Assembly: GCF_011090185.1 (NCBI RefSeq)
Contig: NZ_JAAFGS010000011.1
Span: forward strand, 52,270-116,269
Direction of reading: 5' to 3'
DNA: 64,000 nucleotides
Source: Saccharibacillus alkalitolerans
GTDB taxonomy: Bacteria; Bacillota; Bacilli; Paenibacillales; Paenibacillaceae
Position numbers and translations under genes: made by a program
Part shown: in pieces, positions 18,643-26,833 of the stretch
How positions within the stretch are numbered: the stretch's first letter is position 1
Layout: every line of letters begins with the position of its first letter
Notes under the pieces: model-generated
Databases searched by the model: none
What the model was told of the DNA's origin: nothing
Seen by the model: only the letters and a program-made list of their open reading frames with translations

Positions 18643-19869
18643 CTAGAGCGATACGCGCACCCGCCCGAGAAACTGAGAGACCGCCAGATGCGCCGCTCCC
18701 AGCAGGGCCGATCGGCTGCCTAATTCGGAAAAGGAGACGGCCAGCTCGCGTCTGTGATACGGAAGCGCCCGCTCCGCGATCGTCGCCAGCATCGCCGGTT
18801 CGATCCATTCTTTCGCTTCGGTCAGGGGGCCGCCCACGACGATCTTTTCCGGGTTGAAGCCGTTGACGAGATTGGTGACGCCGATACCGAGCCGACGGCC
18901 GATTTCCCGGTACATCTCGAGCGTGGCAGCGTCTCCTTGACGCGCATATTCCGCCAGTTCCGGCGTGGTGAGCGCAGGCAGGGAGGAGGGGGAAGCGGCG
19001 TCCCGTGCGCGAACATCTGCATCCCCGCTCCCTTCGGCGCTTCCGCCCGCCGCCGGAGCATAAGCGTAAGCGCGTTCCGACGCGTACAGCTCCCAGCAGC
19101 CCCGGCTGCCGCAGCTGCACAGCCGGCCGTCGCTTTCGATCGACATATGCCCCGTTTCGCCGGCGTAGCCCCAGGCTCCCTTGTACAGCTGCCCGTCGAT
19201 GATCATGCCCGAGCCGATGCCCATGCCCGCGCTGACGTACACGAGATGGCGCACATGGCGGCCCGCCCCGTATTCCCGTTCTCCCGCCGCTCCCGCGTTG
19301 GCCTCGTTGTCGACGACGACGGGCACGCCGAATTCTTTTTCCAGCCGGGCGCCGAGATCGACGCCTTCCCAGCCCAGATTGGGCGCGTAGAGAATCGTAC
19401 CCGATTCGTCGACCATGCCCGGCACGCCGATGCCGATGCCGACCACGCCGTGCGGCGTATCGGGCGCTTCTTCAAGCAGAGGGCGCACGGCTTCGAGGAT
19501 GACGGCAAACGCCGTATCGGGATCGTGCCGACCGAGAGGCGCGCTTCGTTCCAGCAAAATGCCGCCTTTGAGGTCGGTCAGAGCCGCTTTGACCAGCGTA
19601 ACGCCGAGCTCGATCCCGATCGCGCAGCCGGCGGCTCCGTTGAAGAGCAGCATCAGCGGCTTGCGGCCTCCGCTGGATGCCCCCAGCCCGGTTTCTTCGA
19701 CGAGCTTCTGCTCCAGCAGTTCCAGCGTCAGGTTCGACACGGTCGCTTTATTCAGTCCCGTCCGTTCGGATACGTCCGTTCTCGACAGCGGCCCGTTCCT
19801 GCGAATGGTATCCAGCACGATCGATTTATTCAATTTCTTGACGAGCGCCTGATCCCCCGTTACTCTCAT
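18643..19869 (-). CDS. xylR: Xylose repressor XylR (ROK family)
   Basis: A 408-residue ROK repressor. N-terminal winged helix (about 8-70, NGPLSRTDVSERTGLNKATVSNLTLELL), then a sugar-kinase-like domain with GIGVPGMVD, DNEANAGAAGE and the ROK zinc/His site HMSIESDGRLCSCGSRGCWELYAS. Insert of about 30 low-complexity residues (AGGSAEGSGDADVRARDA) after ERAYAYAP. It is divergent from xylA and the gap contains a XylR-type operator, so it should repress xylAB in the absence of xylose. RBS GGAGGAATCGGA precedes the ATG. Confidence 0.93.
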   Translation of the reverse strand: MRVTGDQALVKKLNKSIVLDTIRRNGPLSRTDVSERTGLNKATVSNLTLELLEQKLVEETGLGASSGGRKPLMLLFNGAAGCAIGIELGVTLVKAALTDLKGGILLERSAPLGRHDPDTAFAVILEAVRPLLEEAPDTPHGVVGIGIGVPGMVDESGTILYAPNLGWEGVDLGARLEKEFGVPVVVDNEANAGAAGEREYGAGRHVRHLVYVSAGMGIGSGMIIDGQLYKGAWGYAGETGHMSIESDGRLCSCGSRGCWELYASERAYAYAPAAGGSAEGSGDADVRARDAASPSSLPALTTPELAEYARQGDAATLEMYREIGRRLGIGVTNLVNGFNPEKIVVGGPLTEAKEWIEPAMLATIAERALPYHRRELAVSFSELGSRSALLGAAHLAVSQFLGRVRVSL

Positions 19870-19968
19870 TCCGATTCCTCCATCCGTACCTGTGAACCTT
19901 TATCATAAGCGAAGCGCGCGGCAAAAAGAAGACGTTCCGACGCTCCCCCTTTATTTTTTCGGCTGATT

Positions 19969-19982
19969 TGATAGCGTTATCA
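19969..19982. promoter_or_regulatory. cre-like site 1 (CcpA), xylR-xylA gap
   Basis: TGATAGCGTTATCA agrees with the cre consensus TGWAANCGNTNWCA at all but one defined position. Confidence 0.6.
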
Positions 19983-20020
19983 ATCTTTATTCTAGCGTAC
20001 AAAAACTTTTCCCGAAAGAC

Positions 20021-20043
20021 TTAGTTTATCCGATAGACAAAGT
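20021..20043. promoter_or_regulatory. XylR operator
   Basis: TTAGTTT, 9 bases, ACAAA: the same layout as the B. subtilis XylR operator, whose first seven bases are identical. It overlaps the -35 of the xylA promoter, as expected for a repressor site. Confidence 0.7.
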
Positions 20044-20062
20044 TTTTTGGATGTGCTAGGAT
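20034..20062 (+). promoter_or_regulatory. xylA promoter
   Basis: TAGACA, 17-base spacer, TAGGAT; 47 bases upstream of xylA and overlapping the operator. Confidence 0.65.
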
Positions 20063-20067
20063 AGCGA

Positions 20068-20081
20068 TGTAAACGATTTCT
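20068..20081. promoter_or_regulatory. cre-like site 2 (CcpA), at the xylA start of transcription
   Basis: TGTAAACGATTTCT matches the cre consensus except for the last base; it lies directly downstream of the -10, a position suited to glucose repression. Confidence 0.6.
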
Positions 20082-20108
20082 GCGAAATAACGAGGAGGCA
20101 TCTCTTAC

Positions 20109-21422
20109 ATGGCTTATTTTGAAAATGTCGGTAAAGTGGCTTACGAAGGCAGTCAGTCGCAAAACCCATTCGCATTTAAATTCTACAACCCGGACGAAGT
20201 GGTCGCGGGCAAAAAGATGTCCGAACACCTGAAGTTCTCGATGGCTTACTGGCATACGCTGACGGCGGAAGGCAGCGATCCGTTCGGCGACACGACGGCA
20301 GTGCGTCCTTGGCATTCGTACAAGGGCATGGACCTGGCGAAAGCGCGCGTCGAAGCCGGATTCGAGTTCATGGACAAAATGGGACTGGAATACTTCTGCT
20401 TCCACGATATCGACATCACGCCGGAAGGATCGACGCTCAAAGAGTTTTTCGCGAACATCGACACGATCGTCGACCTGATTGAATCGAACATGAAATCCAG
20501 CGGCAAAAAGCTGCTCTGGAACACGGCCAACATGTTCACGAACCCGCGCTTCGTGCACGGCGCCGCGTCGACCAACAACGCGGACGTTTACGCCCACGCG
20601 GCGGCTCAAATCAAAAAAGGTCTCGAAGTCGGCAAACGTCTCGGCGGCGAGAACTACGTCTTCTGGGGCGGCCGCGAAGGTTACATGTCCCTGCTGAACA
20701 CGGACATGAAGCTGGAGCAGGACAACATCGCCCGCATGTTCCACATGGCGGTCGACTACGCCAAGGAAATCGGCTTCGACGCCCAATTCCTGATCGAACC
20801 GAAACCGAAAGAGCCGACGAAGCACCAATACGACTTCGACGCGGCGACTTCGATCGCATTCCTGCAAAAATACGATCTCGACAAGCACTTCAAGCTCAAC
20901 CTGGAAGCCAACCACGCGACGCTGGCCGGCCACACGTTCGAGCACGAACTGCGCGTAGCGCGCATCAACGGCATGCTCGGCTCGCTCGACGCCAACCAAG
21001 GCGACATGCTGCTGGGCTGGGATACCGACGAATTCCCGGTTAACGTCTACGACGCGACGCTGACGCTGTACGAAGTGCTGAAAAACGGCGGCCTGGGCAA
21101 AGGCGGCATCAACTTCGACGCCAAAGTACGCCGCGATTCCTTCGAAGCGGACGACCTGTTCCTGGCTCACATCGCCGGCATGGACACTTACGCGAAAGGC
21201 CTTAAAGTCGCAGCCAAGCTGATCGAAGACGGCGCGTTCGACAAAGTCATCGAAGAACGCTACAGCAGCTTCTCCGAAGGCATCGGCGCCGATATCGTAG
21301 CCGGCAAAACGACTCTGGCTTCCCTGGCCGAGTACGCGCTGAATAACGAGAACCCTCGTCCGAACAAATCCGGACGTCAGGAACTGCTTCAATCCGTCCT
21401 TAACCAATACATTTATGGTTAG
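20109..21422 (+). CDS. xylA: Xylose isomerase
   Basis: A 437-residue class II xylose isomerase converting D-xylose to D-xylulose in the cytoplasm. Catalytic H99 and D102 in [12 protein letters not shown]; metal-binding region [22 protein letters not shown] and the C-terminal [13 protein letters not shown] are all intact. RBS CGAGGAGGCA precedes the ATG. It is controlled by XylR and probably CcpA. Unusually it is separated from xylB by 545 bases filled with repeats, and its TAG stop overlaps the first two bases of repeat copy A. Confidence 0.97.
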   Translation: MAYFENVGKVAYEGSQSQNPFAFKFYNPDEVVAGKKMSEHLKFSMAYWHTLTAEGSDPFGDTTAVRPWHSYKGMDLAKARVEAGFEFMDKMGLEYFCFHDIDITPEGSTLKEFFANIDTIVDLIESNMKSSGKKLLWNTANMFTNPRFVHGAASTNNADVYAHAAAQIKKGLEVGKRLGGENYVFWGGREGYMSLLNTDMKLEQDNIARMFHMAVDYAKEIGFDAQFLIEPKPKEPTKHQYDFDAATSIAFLQKYDLDKHFKLNLEANHATLAGHTFEHELRVARINGMLGSLDANQGDMLLGWDTDEFPVNVYDATLTLYEVLKNGGLGKGGINFDAKVRRDSFEADDLFLAHIAGMDTYAKGLKVAAKLIEDGAFDKVIEERYSSFSEGIGADIVAGKTTLASLAEYALNNENPRPNKSGRQELLQSVLNQYIYG

Positions 21423-21480
21423 GAACGAAATTCACTTACCCCTCCGGGCAAGGTGAATTGCAGTTCCCGCGACGAGCGAT
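21421..21480 (+). repeat. 60-nt hairpin repeat, copy A (xylA 3' end)
   Basis: Outer pairing GGAAC / GTTCC, inner stem AATTCAC / GTGAATT, central loop ACCCCTCCGGGCA, tail CCCGCGACGAGCGA. It starts within the xylA stop codon. Almost identical to copy B 65 bases on, and related to copy C in the rRNA leader at 63882. Confidence 0.85.
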
Positions 21481-21485
21481 AAAGT

Positions 21486-21545
21486 AGGAACGAAATTCAC
21501 TTACCCCTCCGGGCAAGGTGAATTGCAGTTCCCGCGACGAGCGAC
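21486..21545 (+). repeat. 60-nt hairpin repeat, copy B
   Basis: Same sequence as copy A over 59 of 60 bases, in direct tandem with a 5-base spacer. The last base is C as in the rRNA-leader copy, rather than T. Confidence 0.85.
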
Positions 21546-21615
21546 AGTCTCCCAAGCCCGAGCCGTCTCCCTTCAAACGAGGCGACTCGGCTTCCGCGCG
21601 AAGCGCAAATCTTTT

Positions 21616-21727
21616 AAGCCTTTAAGCTCTTAAGCTCTTAAGCTCTTAAGCTCTTAAGCTCTTAAGCTCTTAAGCTTTTAAGCCTTTAAGCCTTTAAGCC
21701 TTTAAGCTTTTAAGCCTTTAAGCCTTC
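21616..21727. repeat. Fourteen tandem octamers AAGCYYTT
   Basis: Units of 8 bases: one AAGCCTTT, six AAGCTCTT, then AAGCTTTT and AAGCCTTT forms, the last ending in C. Neighbouring units are nearly self-complementary (CTTAAG junctions). Not coding; no stable single hairpin. A slipped-strand microsatellite or a protein-binding array are both possible. Confidence 0.9.
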
Positions 21728-21753
21728 ACCCAAGCATTTCCCCGCACCATCAT

Positions 21754-21776
21754 AAAAAAAGCCGGCAAGAACCGGC
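21754..21776 (-). terminator. Minus-strand terminator-like hairpin in the xylA-xylB gap
   Basis: Read on the minus strand: stem GCCGG / CCGGC, 6-base loop, then seven T. No minus-strand gene ends here, so it may protect xylA from antisense transcription or be a relic. Confidence 0.5.
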
Positions 21777-21847
21777 CAGCCGCCGCAGGCGGCGTCAGGG
21801 TTGAAACATAGATACAGAATCGCCTAGGCGATCGACGAATCAACATC

Positions 21848-21905
21848 GGACGGCTTCCCGCAAGCTCCCTTCGGGGAAGGGACGCCGTCCGTTTTACGTT
21901 TTTCG
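21848..21905 (+). terminator. Terminator-like hairpin upstream of xylB
   Basis: Stem GGACGGC (with inner TTCCC) / GCCGTCC (with inner GGGAA), followed by GTTTTACGTTTTT. It would reduce read-through from xylA into xylB, so xylB may rely partly on its own promoter (TATACT at 21947, no clear -35). Confidence 0.6.
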
Positions 21906-21967
21906 ATAAGCGGCGCCTTCTTACTTCTTACCGTTTGTACTTTCTTTATACTCGAGGAGGAAAATTC

Positions 21968-23473
21968 ATGAGTTACGTAATCGGGATCGACCTGGGGACA
22001 AGCGCCGTCAAGTCGGTGCTCGTGGACCGGTCCGGCAAAGTGGTCTGCGAAGAATCGGAAGCGTATCCGCTCTACCAGCCGCAGCCGGGCTACAGCGAGC
22101 AGGATGCGGAAGACTGGGTCGAGAAGACGGTTCTGTCGCTGAACAGGCTGCTGGCGGCTTCCGGCGTGAAGCCGGAAGAAATCGAAGGCATCAGCTTCTC
22201 CGGCCAGATGCACGGGCTGGTACTGGTCGGCGAAGACGGACGCGCGCTGCGCCGGGCCATCTTGTGGAACGACACGCGGACGACGCCGCAGTGCCGCAGA
22301 ATCGAGCGGACGCTCGGCGACAAGCTGCTGAAGATTGCCCGCAACCGCGCGCTGGAAGGATTCACGCTGCCGAAGATCCTCTGGGTGCAGGAGTACGAAC
22401 CGGAGATCCTGGAGCGGGCATCGCTCTTCCTGCTGCCCAAAGACTATGTCCGTCTGCGTCTGACCGGCAGTGCCGCGATGGATTATTCGGACGCGGCCGG
22501 CACGCTGCTGCTCGACGTGGCGGGCAAGGAATGGAGCACCGAAATCGCCGAAGCGTTCGGTCTGAAGGCTTCGCTGTTCCCGCCGCTCGTCGAGTCGTTC
22601 GACGATACCGGCTCGCTGCTGCCGGAGATGCAGGCGAGCACAGGGCTGACGGAGAAGACGCGCGTGTATGCCGGCGGCGCCGATAACGCCTGCGGCGCGA
22701 TCGGAGCGGGCATCCTGAACGAAGGCCAGACGATGTGCAGCATCGGAACGTCGGGCGTCGTTCTGTCGTACGAGACCCGCCGCGACCTCGATTTCGAAGG
22801 CAAGGTCCATTTCTTCAATCACGGCGAAAAAGACGCCTTCTACATCATGGGAGTTACGCTGGCAGCAGGTTACAGCATGCAGTGGTTCCGCGAAACGTTC
22901 GGCGGCGGCCAATCGTTCGAAGATCTGCTTGCGGGAATCGGCGAAGTGGCGCCGGGCGCGAACGGCCTGCTGTTTACTCCGTATATCGTGGGCGAGCGCA
23001 CGCCGCATCCGGACTCCGACATCCGCGGCAGCTTCGTCGGCATCGACGCGAGCCATAAGCTTCCTCATTTCGCGCGCGCCGTAATGGAAGGCATTACCTT
23101 CTCGCTGCGCGAGTCGATCGACATTCTGCGCGCGGCCGGCAAGACGGTCGATAAGGTCGTTTCGATCGGCGGCGGCGCCAAAAACCAAGAATGGCTGCAG
23201 ATGCAGGCCGACGTCTTCGGCGCGGACGTCGTCAAGCTGGAGAGCGAACAGGGGCCCGCCATGGGAGCGGCGATGCTGGCGGCTTTCGGCAGCGGCTGGT
23301 TCGAGACGCTGCAGGACTGCGCGCGCGAGTTCATTCGCGAAGCCAAGACGTACACGCCGGACGCTCGGCGTACCGAAGTCTACAGCAAGCTGTTCGACGT
23401 GTATCGGGACGTATACGGCCAGACGGCCGAACTGAATCGCAGGCTGGCGGCGTTCCGCGGCGGCGACAACTAA
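21968..23473 (+). CDS. xylB: Xylulokinase
   Basis: A 501-residue FGGY-family kinase phosphorylating D-xylulose to xylulose 5-phosphate, which enters the pentose phosphate pathway. N-terminal phosphate loop GIDLGTSAVKS, substrate-binding FSGQMHGLV, GGADNACGAIGAG, and C-terminal adenosine site IGGGAKNQEWLQMQADVFG. The ATG at 21968 follows GAGGAGG; an in-frame ATG at 21935 lies upstream of it and is rejected. A terminator follows. Confidence 0.96.
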   Translation: MSYVIGIDLGTSAVKSVLVDRSGKVVCEESEAYPLYQPQPGYSEQDAEDWVEKTVLSLNRLLAASGVKPEEIEGISFSGQMHGLVLVGEDGRALRRAILWNDTRTTPQCRRIERTLGDKLLKIARNRALEGFTLPKILWVQEYEPEILERASLFLLPKDYVRLRLTGSAAMDYSDAAGTLLLDVAGKEWSTEIAEAFGLKASLFPPLVESFDDTGSLLPEMQASTGLTEKTRVYAGGADNACGAIGAGILNEGQTMCSIGTSGVVLSYETRRDLDFEGKVHFFNHGEKDAFYIMGVTLAAGYSMQWFRETFGGGQSFEDLLAGIGEVAPGANGLLFTPYIVGERTPHPDSDIRGSFVGIDASHKLPHFARAVMEGITFSLRESIDILRAAGKTVDKVVSIGGGAKNQEWLQMQADVFGADVVKLESEQGPAMGAAMLAAFGSGWFETLQDCAREFIREAKTYTPDARRTEVYSKLFDVYRDVYGQTAELNRRLAAFRGGDN

Positions 23474-23496
23474 AAGACCCGCCCGATTCGATGCGA

Positions 23497-23532
23497 AAAG
23501 CCGGTTTCCCAGGAAAGGGAAGCCGGCTTTTT
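23497..23532 (+). terminator. xylB terminator
   Basis: 14-bp stem AAAGCCGGTTTCCC / GGGAAGCCGGCTTT with one G-T pair, then T-run. Confidence 0.9.
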
Positions 23533-23708
23533 GCCGTGCTTAAGCAGGCAGTAAGAGAGAACGGAGAAAGTTGCTTTTTAGCGAGAGAGGTCCATAATAA
23601 AAGGTGGGGCTTTTTTCATGCGAATTTACATAAAAAGTTAAAAAATCCCCTCCGCATGCCGATATACAAAAGAGAACTTTCGTCAATCAAAGGAGAGAAG
23701 GCAGCCAC

Positions 23709-24824
23709 ATGAAGGGGAATGCAAGAAGACAACTGTTGAAGGTAAGCGCCGTGCTCGCATTGGTGACGGGGGGGACGCTGGGCGGTTTTCAGCCGCTGTC
23801 GGCCGTACAGACGGCAAGCGCGGCTGCGGTATCGCAAGCGCAAAATCAGCTGCAAAGCCAGCTGTTTCAAGCTTTGTCGGCGCGCAAGGACAGCGTGAAT
23901 TTGACCTATGCCGGCGGAATCAACGAATTGAAGGCGGCGATCGAGCCTGCGCTCGAATCGGCGATCGCTCAGGATCCTTATATTCATTACACGATGAAAG
24001 GATACGCCTACTCGCTGCGCGGCAGCAGTTCCGCATCGACCGCCGCAGTGAAGCTGACGTATCGGGAAACGGCGGAGCAGAGCGCTTACGTGCACCAGAA
24101 GGTCGCATCCGTGCTCAAAGAAATCGTGACGCCGGACATGAACGACGATATGAAAGTCAAAGCCATCCACGATTGGATCGTCCGCAATCTCAAATACGAC
24201 ACGACGCTGTCGAAATTCACGGCCTACGAAGGCCTCAAGACGGGCAGCACGGTCTGCCAAGGGTACGCGCTGCTTACTTACGACATGCTGAAGCAGGCGG
24301 GGTTCGAAACGAATATCGTCGAAGGCTACGTCGAAAACGAAGCGCATGCCTGGAATATGGTGAAGCTGGACGGCAAATGGTATCAAATCGATACGACGTG
24401 GGACGATCCGGTTCCGGACCGCGGAGACCGGGTATCGACTGCGTATTATCTGGTGACCGACGAACAGCTCAAGCGGGATCACACCTGGAAAACGGCCGAC
24501 TACCCGAAAGCGGTCACGCCGTATAACGAGGCGCTGAATGTGTTGGTTGCGCGCGGGGTCGCGGGAGCCAAGGAACTGCGCGCCTCACTGGGATACTCGG
24601 CATCCTCGAACAGTCTCGTGTCGACGGCGTCCGTGCTGCAGCGAATCGTCAAAGAAGCCGATTCGGACGGGCAGAACAGCCTTACTTTCCGCTATCAGGG
24701 AACGAAAACCAAGCTGAAAAAAGATCTTCTGACCCTGTATAACCACGGAGTATCGCCGATCGGATATACGAGCAAGTCGCTCGGCAGCGCGAGAGGGCTG
24801 CAGATCACTTTGTATTGGAAGTAA
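23709..24824 (+). CDS. Secreted transglutaminase-like protein
   Basis: A 371-residue exported protein. A signal peptide is seen at 1-38 (basic KGNARRQLLK, hydrophobic core, cleavage near TASAAA). The transglutaminase/protease-like core has the triad C183 in VCQGYALL, H213 in EAHAWNM and D228 in IDTTWDD. Residues 38-140 are an Ala/Gln-rich helical start, and the last 100 residues hold a small domain ending ARGLQITLYWK. Such bacterial proteins may cross-link or cleave cell-surface proteins; the true reaction is unknown. RBS AAAGGAGAGAAGG precedes the ATG. It is a single-gene unit with its own terminator. Confidence 0.87.
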   Translation: MKGNARRQLLKVSAVLALVTGGTLGGFQPLSAVQTASAAAVSQAQNQLQSQLFQALSARKDSVNLTYAGGINELKAAIEPALESAIAQDPYIHYTMKGYAYSLRGSSSASTAAVKLTYRETAEQSAYVHQKVASVLKEIVTPDMNDDMKVKAIHDWIVRNLKYDTTLSKFTAYEGLKTGSTVCQGYALLTYDMLKQAGFETNIVEGYVENEAHAWNMVKLDGKWYQIDTTWDDPVPDRGDRVSTAYYLVTDEQLKRDHTWKTADYPKAVTPYNEALNVLVARGVAGAKELRASLGYSASSNSLVSTASVLQRIVKEADSDGQNSLTFRYQGTKTKLKKDLLTLYNHGVSPIGYTSKSLGSARGLQITLYWK

Positions 24825-24853
24825 ACTGAAAAGTTTTAAAGGCTTTAAAAAGC

Positions 24854-24896
24854 AAAAGAACCTTTGCTCCTAGAATCGGGGCAAAGGTTCTTTTTT
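24854..24896 (+). terminator. Terminator after transglutaminase-like gene
   Basis: Stem AAAAGAACCTTTGCTCC / GGGGCAAAGGTTCTTTT, loop TAGAATC, T-run. Confidence 0.93.
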
Positions 24897-24972
24897 CGGT
24901 ATAACGCTCGGAAAACGGCGGAAGAAGCGGGAGGCTTCCGAATCCGCCGCAAAACGGGCAGTCACGTCCGCG

Positions 24973-26442
24973 TTACAGGTCGCCGCGTCCGCTGACGTCG
25001 CACTGCTCAAGCGGAACGACTTTGGTTCCTTTGGCGCGTTTGTAACCGAACCAGAGGATCAAGAACAGCGGCACGCTCAGGTAAGTCGCGATCAAGCCCA
25101 GCCAATCTACCGTACCGTTCTCGATCGTGGACAAGCTTTGGCCCACGATCACGACCAGGCAGAGCGCGAACGCGAACAGCGGTCCGAACGGGAACCAGCG
25201 CGCGCGGTAAGGGAGCTCGTCAAGACTATGCCCCTGCTTGATAAAAGCGCGGCGGAATCGATAATGGCTGATCGCGATGCCGACCCAGGTAATGAATCCG
25301 CACATGCCGGAAGCGTTGAGCAGCCACGTATACACGACGCCGTCGCCGAAGAACGAGGCCAGAAAAGCCAGCATGCCGACGGCCGCCGTCACGATCAGCG
25401 CGTTGATCGGCACGCCGCCGCGAGTCAGTTTGGTCAGGAATTTCGGCGCTTTGCCTTCGAGAGCGAGCGCATACAGCATCCGGGTCGAAGCATACATGCC
25501 GGAATTGCCGGCCGAAAGTACCGAAGTCAGGATGATCGCGTTCATGACGGCCGCCGCGAAGGCGAATCCGGCGCGCTCGAACACGAGCGTGAACGGGCTG
25601 ACGCCGATGTGTTCCAGATCGCCGTTCAGCAGGCTCGGGTCGGTGTACGGAATCAGCAGACCGATGACGAAGATCGCCAGAACGTAGAACACCAGGATGC
25701 GCCAGAACACCTGACGGATCGCGCGAGGGACGTTGCGGCGAGGATTTTCGCTTTCGCCGGCGGCCACGCCGATCAGTTCGGTTCCCTGGAACGAGAATCC
25801 GGCCGCCATGAAGACGCCCAGGAAGGCGAAGAATCCGCCGTTAAACGGAGCGGAAGCGACCGTGAAGTTGGTGAATCCGACGGCTTCGCCGCCCATGACG
25901 CCGAAAATCATGGCTACGCCGATGACCAGGAACACGATCACGGTCACGATCTTGATCAGCGCGAACCAATATTCCGCTTCGCCGTAGGCTCTGACCGACA
26001 GCGCGTTCAGCAGGAACAGCACGGCCAGAAACAGCAGGCTCCAGAGGAAAGAGGAAGTGCCCGGGAACCAGTACTTGATAATGAGCGTCGCCGCCGCAAG
26101 CTCCGCGGCGATCGTAACGGCCCAGTTGTACCAGTAATTCCAGCCCATGGCGAAACCGAACGCCGGATCGACATAGCGTCCCGCGTAAGCGCTGAAGGAG
26201 CCCGGTTCCGGCGAGTGGGTCGCCAGCTCGCCGAGACTCGTCATCAAGAAGTACACCATGATGCCGACGGCCGTGTAGGCCAACAGGGCGCCTCCGGGTC
26301 CGGCGTCGGCGATCGCGCCGCCGCTGGCCAGGAACAGTCCCGTTCCGATCGCGCCGCCCAGGGCGATCATCGTCATATGTCGGGCCTGCAGGCCCTTTTT
26401 CAACTGGGACGCCTGGGGCGTCCTTTCTTGGGTGAATTTCAT
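24973..26442 (-). CDS. Amino acid permease, predicted lysine transporter
   Basis: A 489-residue, 12-helix APC-family permease of the AAT subgroup. The first helix has IALGGAIGTGLFLASG, the unwound substrate-binding helix of the family, followed by GPGGALLAY; the motif GELATHSPEPGSFSAYAGRYVDPAFGFAMGWNYWYNW is also typical (quoted in part). The specificity call rests on the leader: a lysine riboswitch with terminator lies directly upstream, so the gene should be switched off when lysine is plentiful. LysP-type uptake of lysine is therefore inferred. The start is ATG 26442 with GGAGAG upstream. Confidence 0.88.
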   Translation of the reverse strand: MKFTQERTPQASQLKKGLQARHMTMIALGGAIGTGLFLASGGAIADAGPGGALLAYTAVGIMVYFLMTSLGELATHSPEPGSFSAYAGRYVDPAFGFAMGWNYWYNWAVTIAAELAAATLIIKYWFPGTSSFLWSLLFLAVLFLLNALSVRAYGEAEYWFALIKIVTVIVFLVIGVAMIFGVMGGEAVGFTNFTVASAPFNGGFFAFLGVFMAAGFSFQGTELIGVAAGESENPRRNVPRAIRQVFWRILVFYVLAIFVIGLLIPYTDPSLLNGDLEHIGVSPFTLVFERAGFAFAAAVMNAIILTSVLSAGNSGMYASTRMLYALALEGKAPKFLTKLTRGGVPINALIVTAAVGMLAFLASFFGDGVVYTWLLNASGMCGFITWVGIAISHYRFRRAFIKQGHSLDELPYRARWFPFGPLFAFALCLVVIVGQSLSTIENGTVDWLGLIATYLSVPLFLILWFGYKRAKGTKVVPLEQCDVSGRGDL

Positions 26443-26497
26443 CGTGATTCAACTCTCCTCGTGTGGTTTTGGTCGATCACGAAAAGAAGCGTACGGC

Positions 26498-26526
26498 AAA
26501 AAGCCGGCGGACACGGGTCCGCCGGC
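26498..26526 (-). terminator. Riboswitch expression-platform terminator
   Basis: Minus strand: stem GCCGGCGGAC / GTCCGCCGGC (10 bp perfect), 4-base loop, then five T. It lies between the lysine aptamer and the permease start. Confidence 0.9.
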
Positions 26527-26562
26527 TGTGGCAAATTCCGCATCGCAAAGTCGCTTCGTTTC

Positions 26563-26748
26563 GTGAAGATAGCTCAACACCCGCTTCAAAGCGGATGACA
26601 GTTCCGTTCCTTTCGGAGACGGCCCCAGCACGGATTCAAGCAGAAGAAGTCCGCACTTCGGCGGGTGCGCCTTTCCAGCCGGCATCTCGGGCGCTCTGCT
26701 GCGCCTCCGCCGGTGTACTGATCGCCACCGCAACCTCTACCTCATCAC
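26563..26748 (-). ncRNA. Lysine riboswitch (L-box) aptamer
   Basis: On the minus strand this 186-base element shows the L-box core in order: GATGAGGTAGAGGTTGC at the 5' side, AGTA, GAAAGG followed by CGCACCCGCCGAAG, GCTGGGGC, AACTGTCA, and a closing strand ATCTTCAC pairing with GTGATGA to form P1. Length and motif order agree with known L-boxes. It precedes a terminator and an amino acid permease, the usual LysP-type arrangement. Lysine binding should stabilise P1 and favour termination. Confidence 0.92.
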
Positions 26749-26773
26749 CGGTTCGAACCCGAGTGCGATGAGG
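26740..26773 (-). repeat. Hairpin overlapping the 5' strand of the riboswitch P1 stem
   Basis: Minus strand: CCTCATC pairs with GATGAGG, closed by an inner CGGTTCGAACCG-type helix. GATGAGG is also the 5' side of the aptamer, so this hairpin and P1 cannot form together. It could be a second, upstream switch state. The GGTTCGAACC inner part resembles a tRNA T-arm by chance only. Confidence 0.55.
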
Positions 26774-26796
26774 GGAAAACTATTCGGTTGGATAAG

Positions 26797-26820
26797 AAAA
26801 AGCCCTGACATTCGCAGGGC
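26797..26820 (-). terminator. Terminator-like hairpin near the start of the lysine leader
   Basis: Minus strand: GCCCTG / CAGGGC with 7-base loop and five T. It follows the cvfC-like gene on the same strand and would end its transcript, but it also lies just downstream of a promoter at 26834-26862, so it sits within the permease leader. Confidence 0.65.
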
Positions 26821-26833
26821 GAACAACTTTCAC

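Noticed and set aside
21616..21727. Tandem repeats considered as a CRISPR array
   Set aside because: Units are 8 bases with no unique spacers and no cas genes are nearby.
26747..26762. GGTTCGAACCC resembling a tRNA T-arm
   Set aside because: No acceptor stem, anticodon arm or D-arm fits around it; it belongs to the hairpin before the lysine riboswitch.
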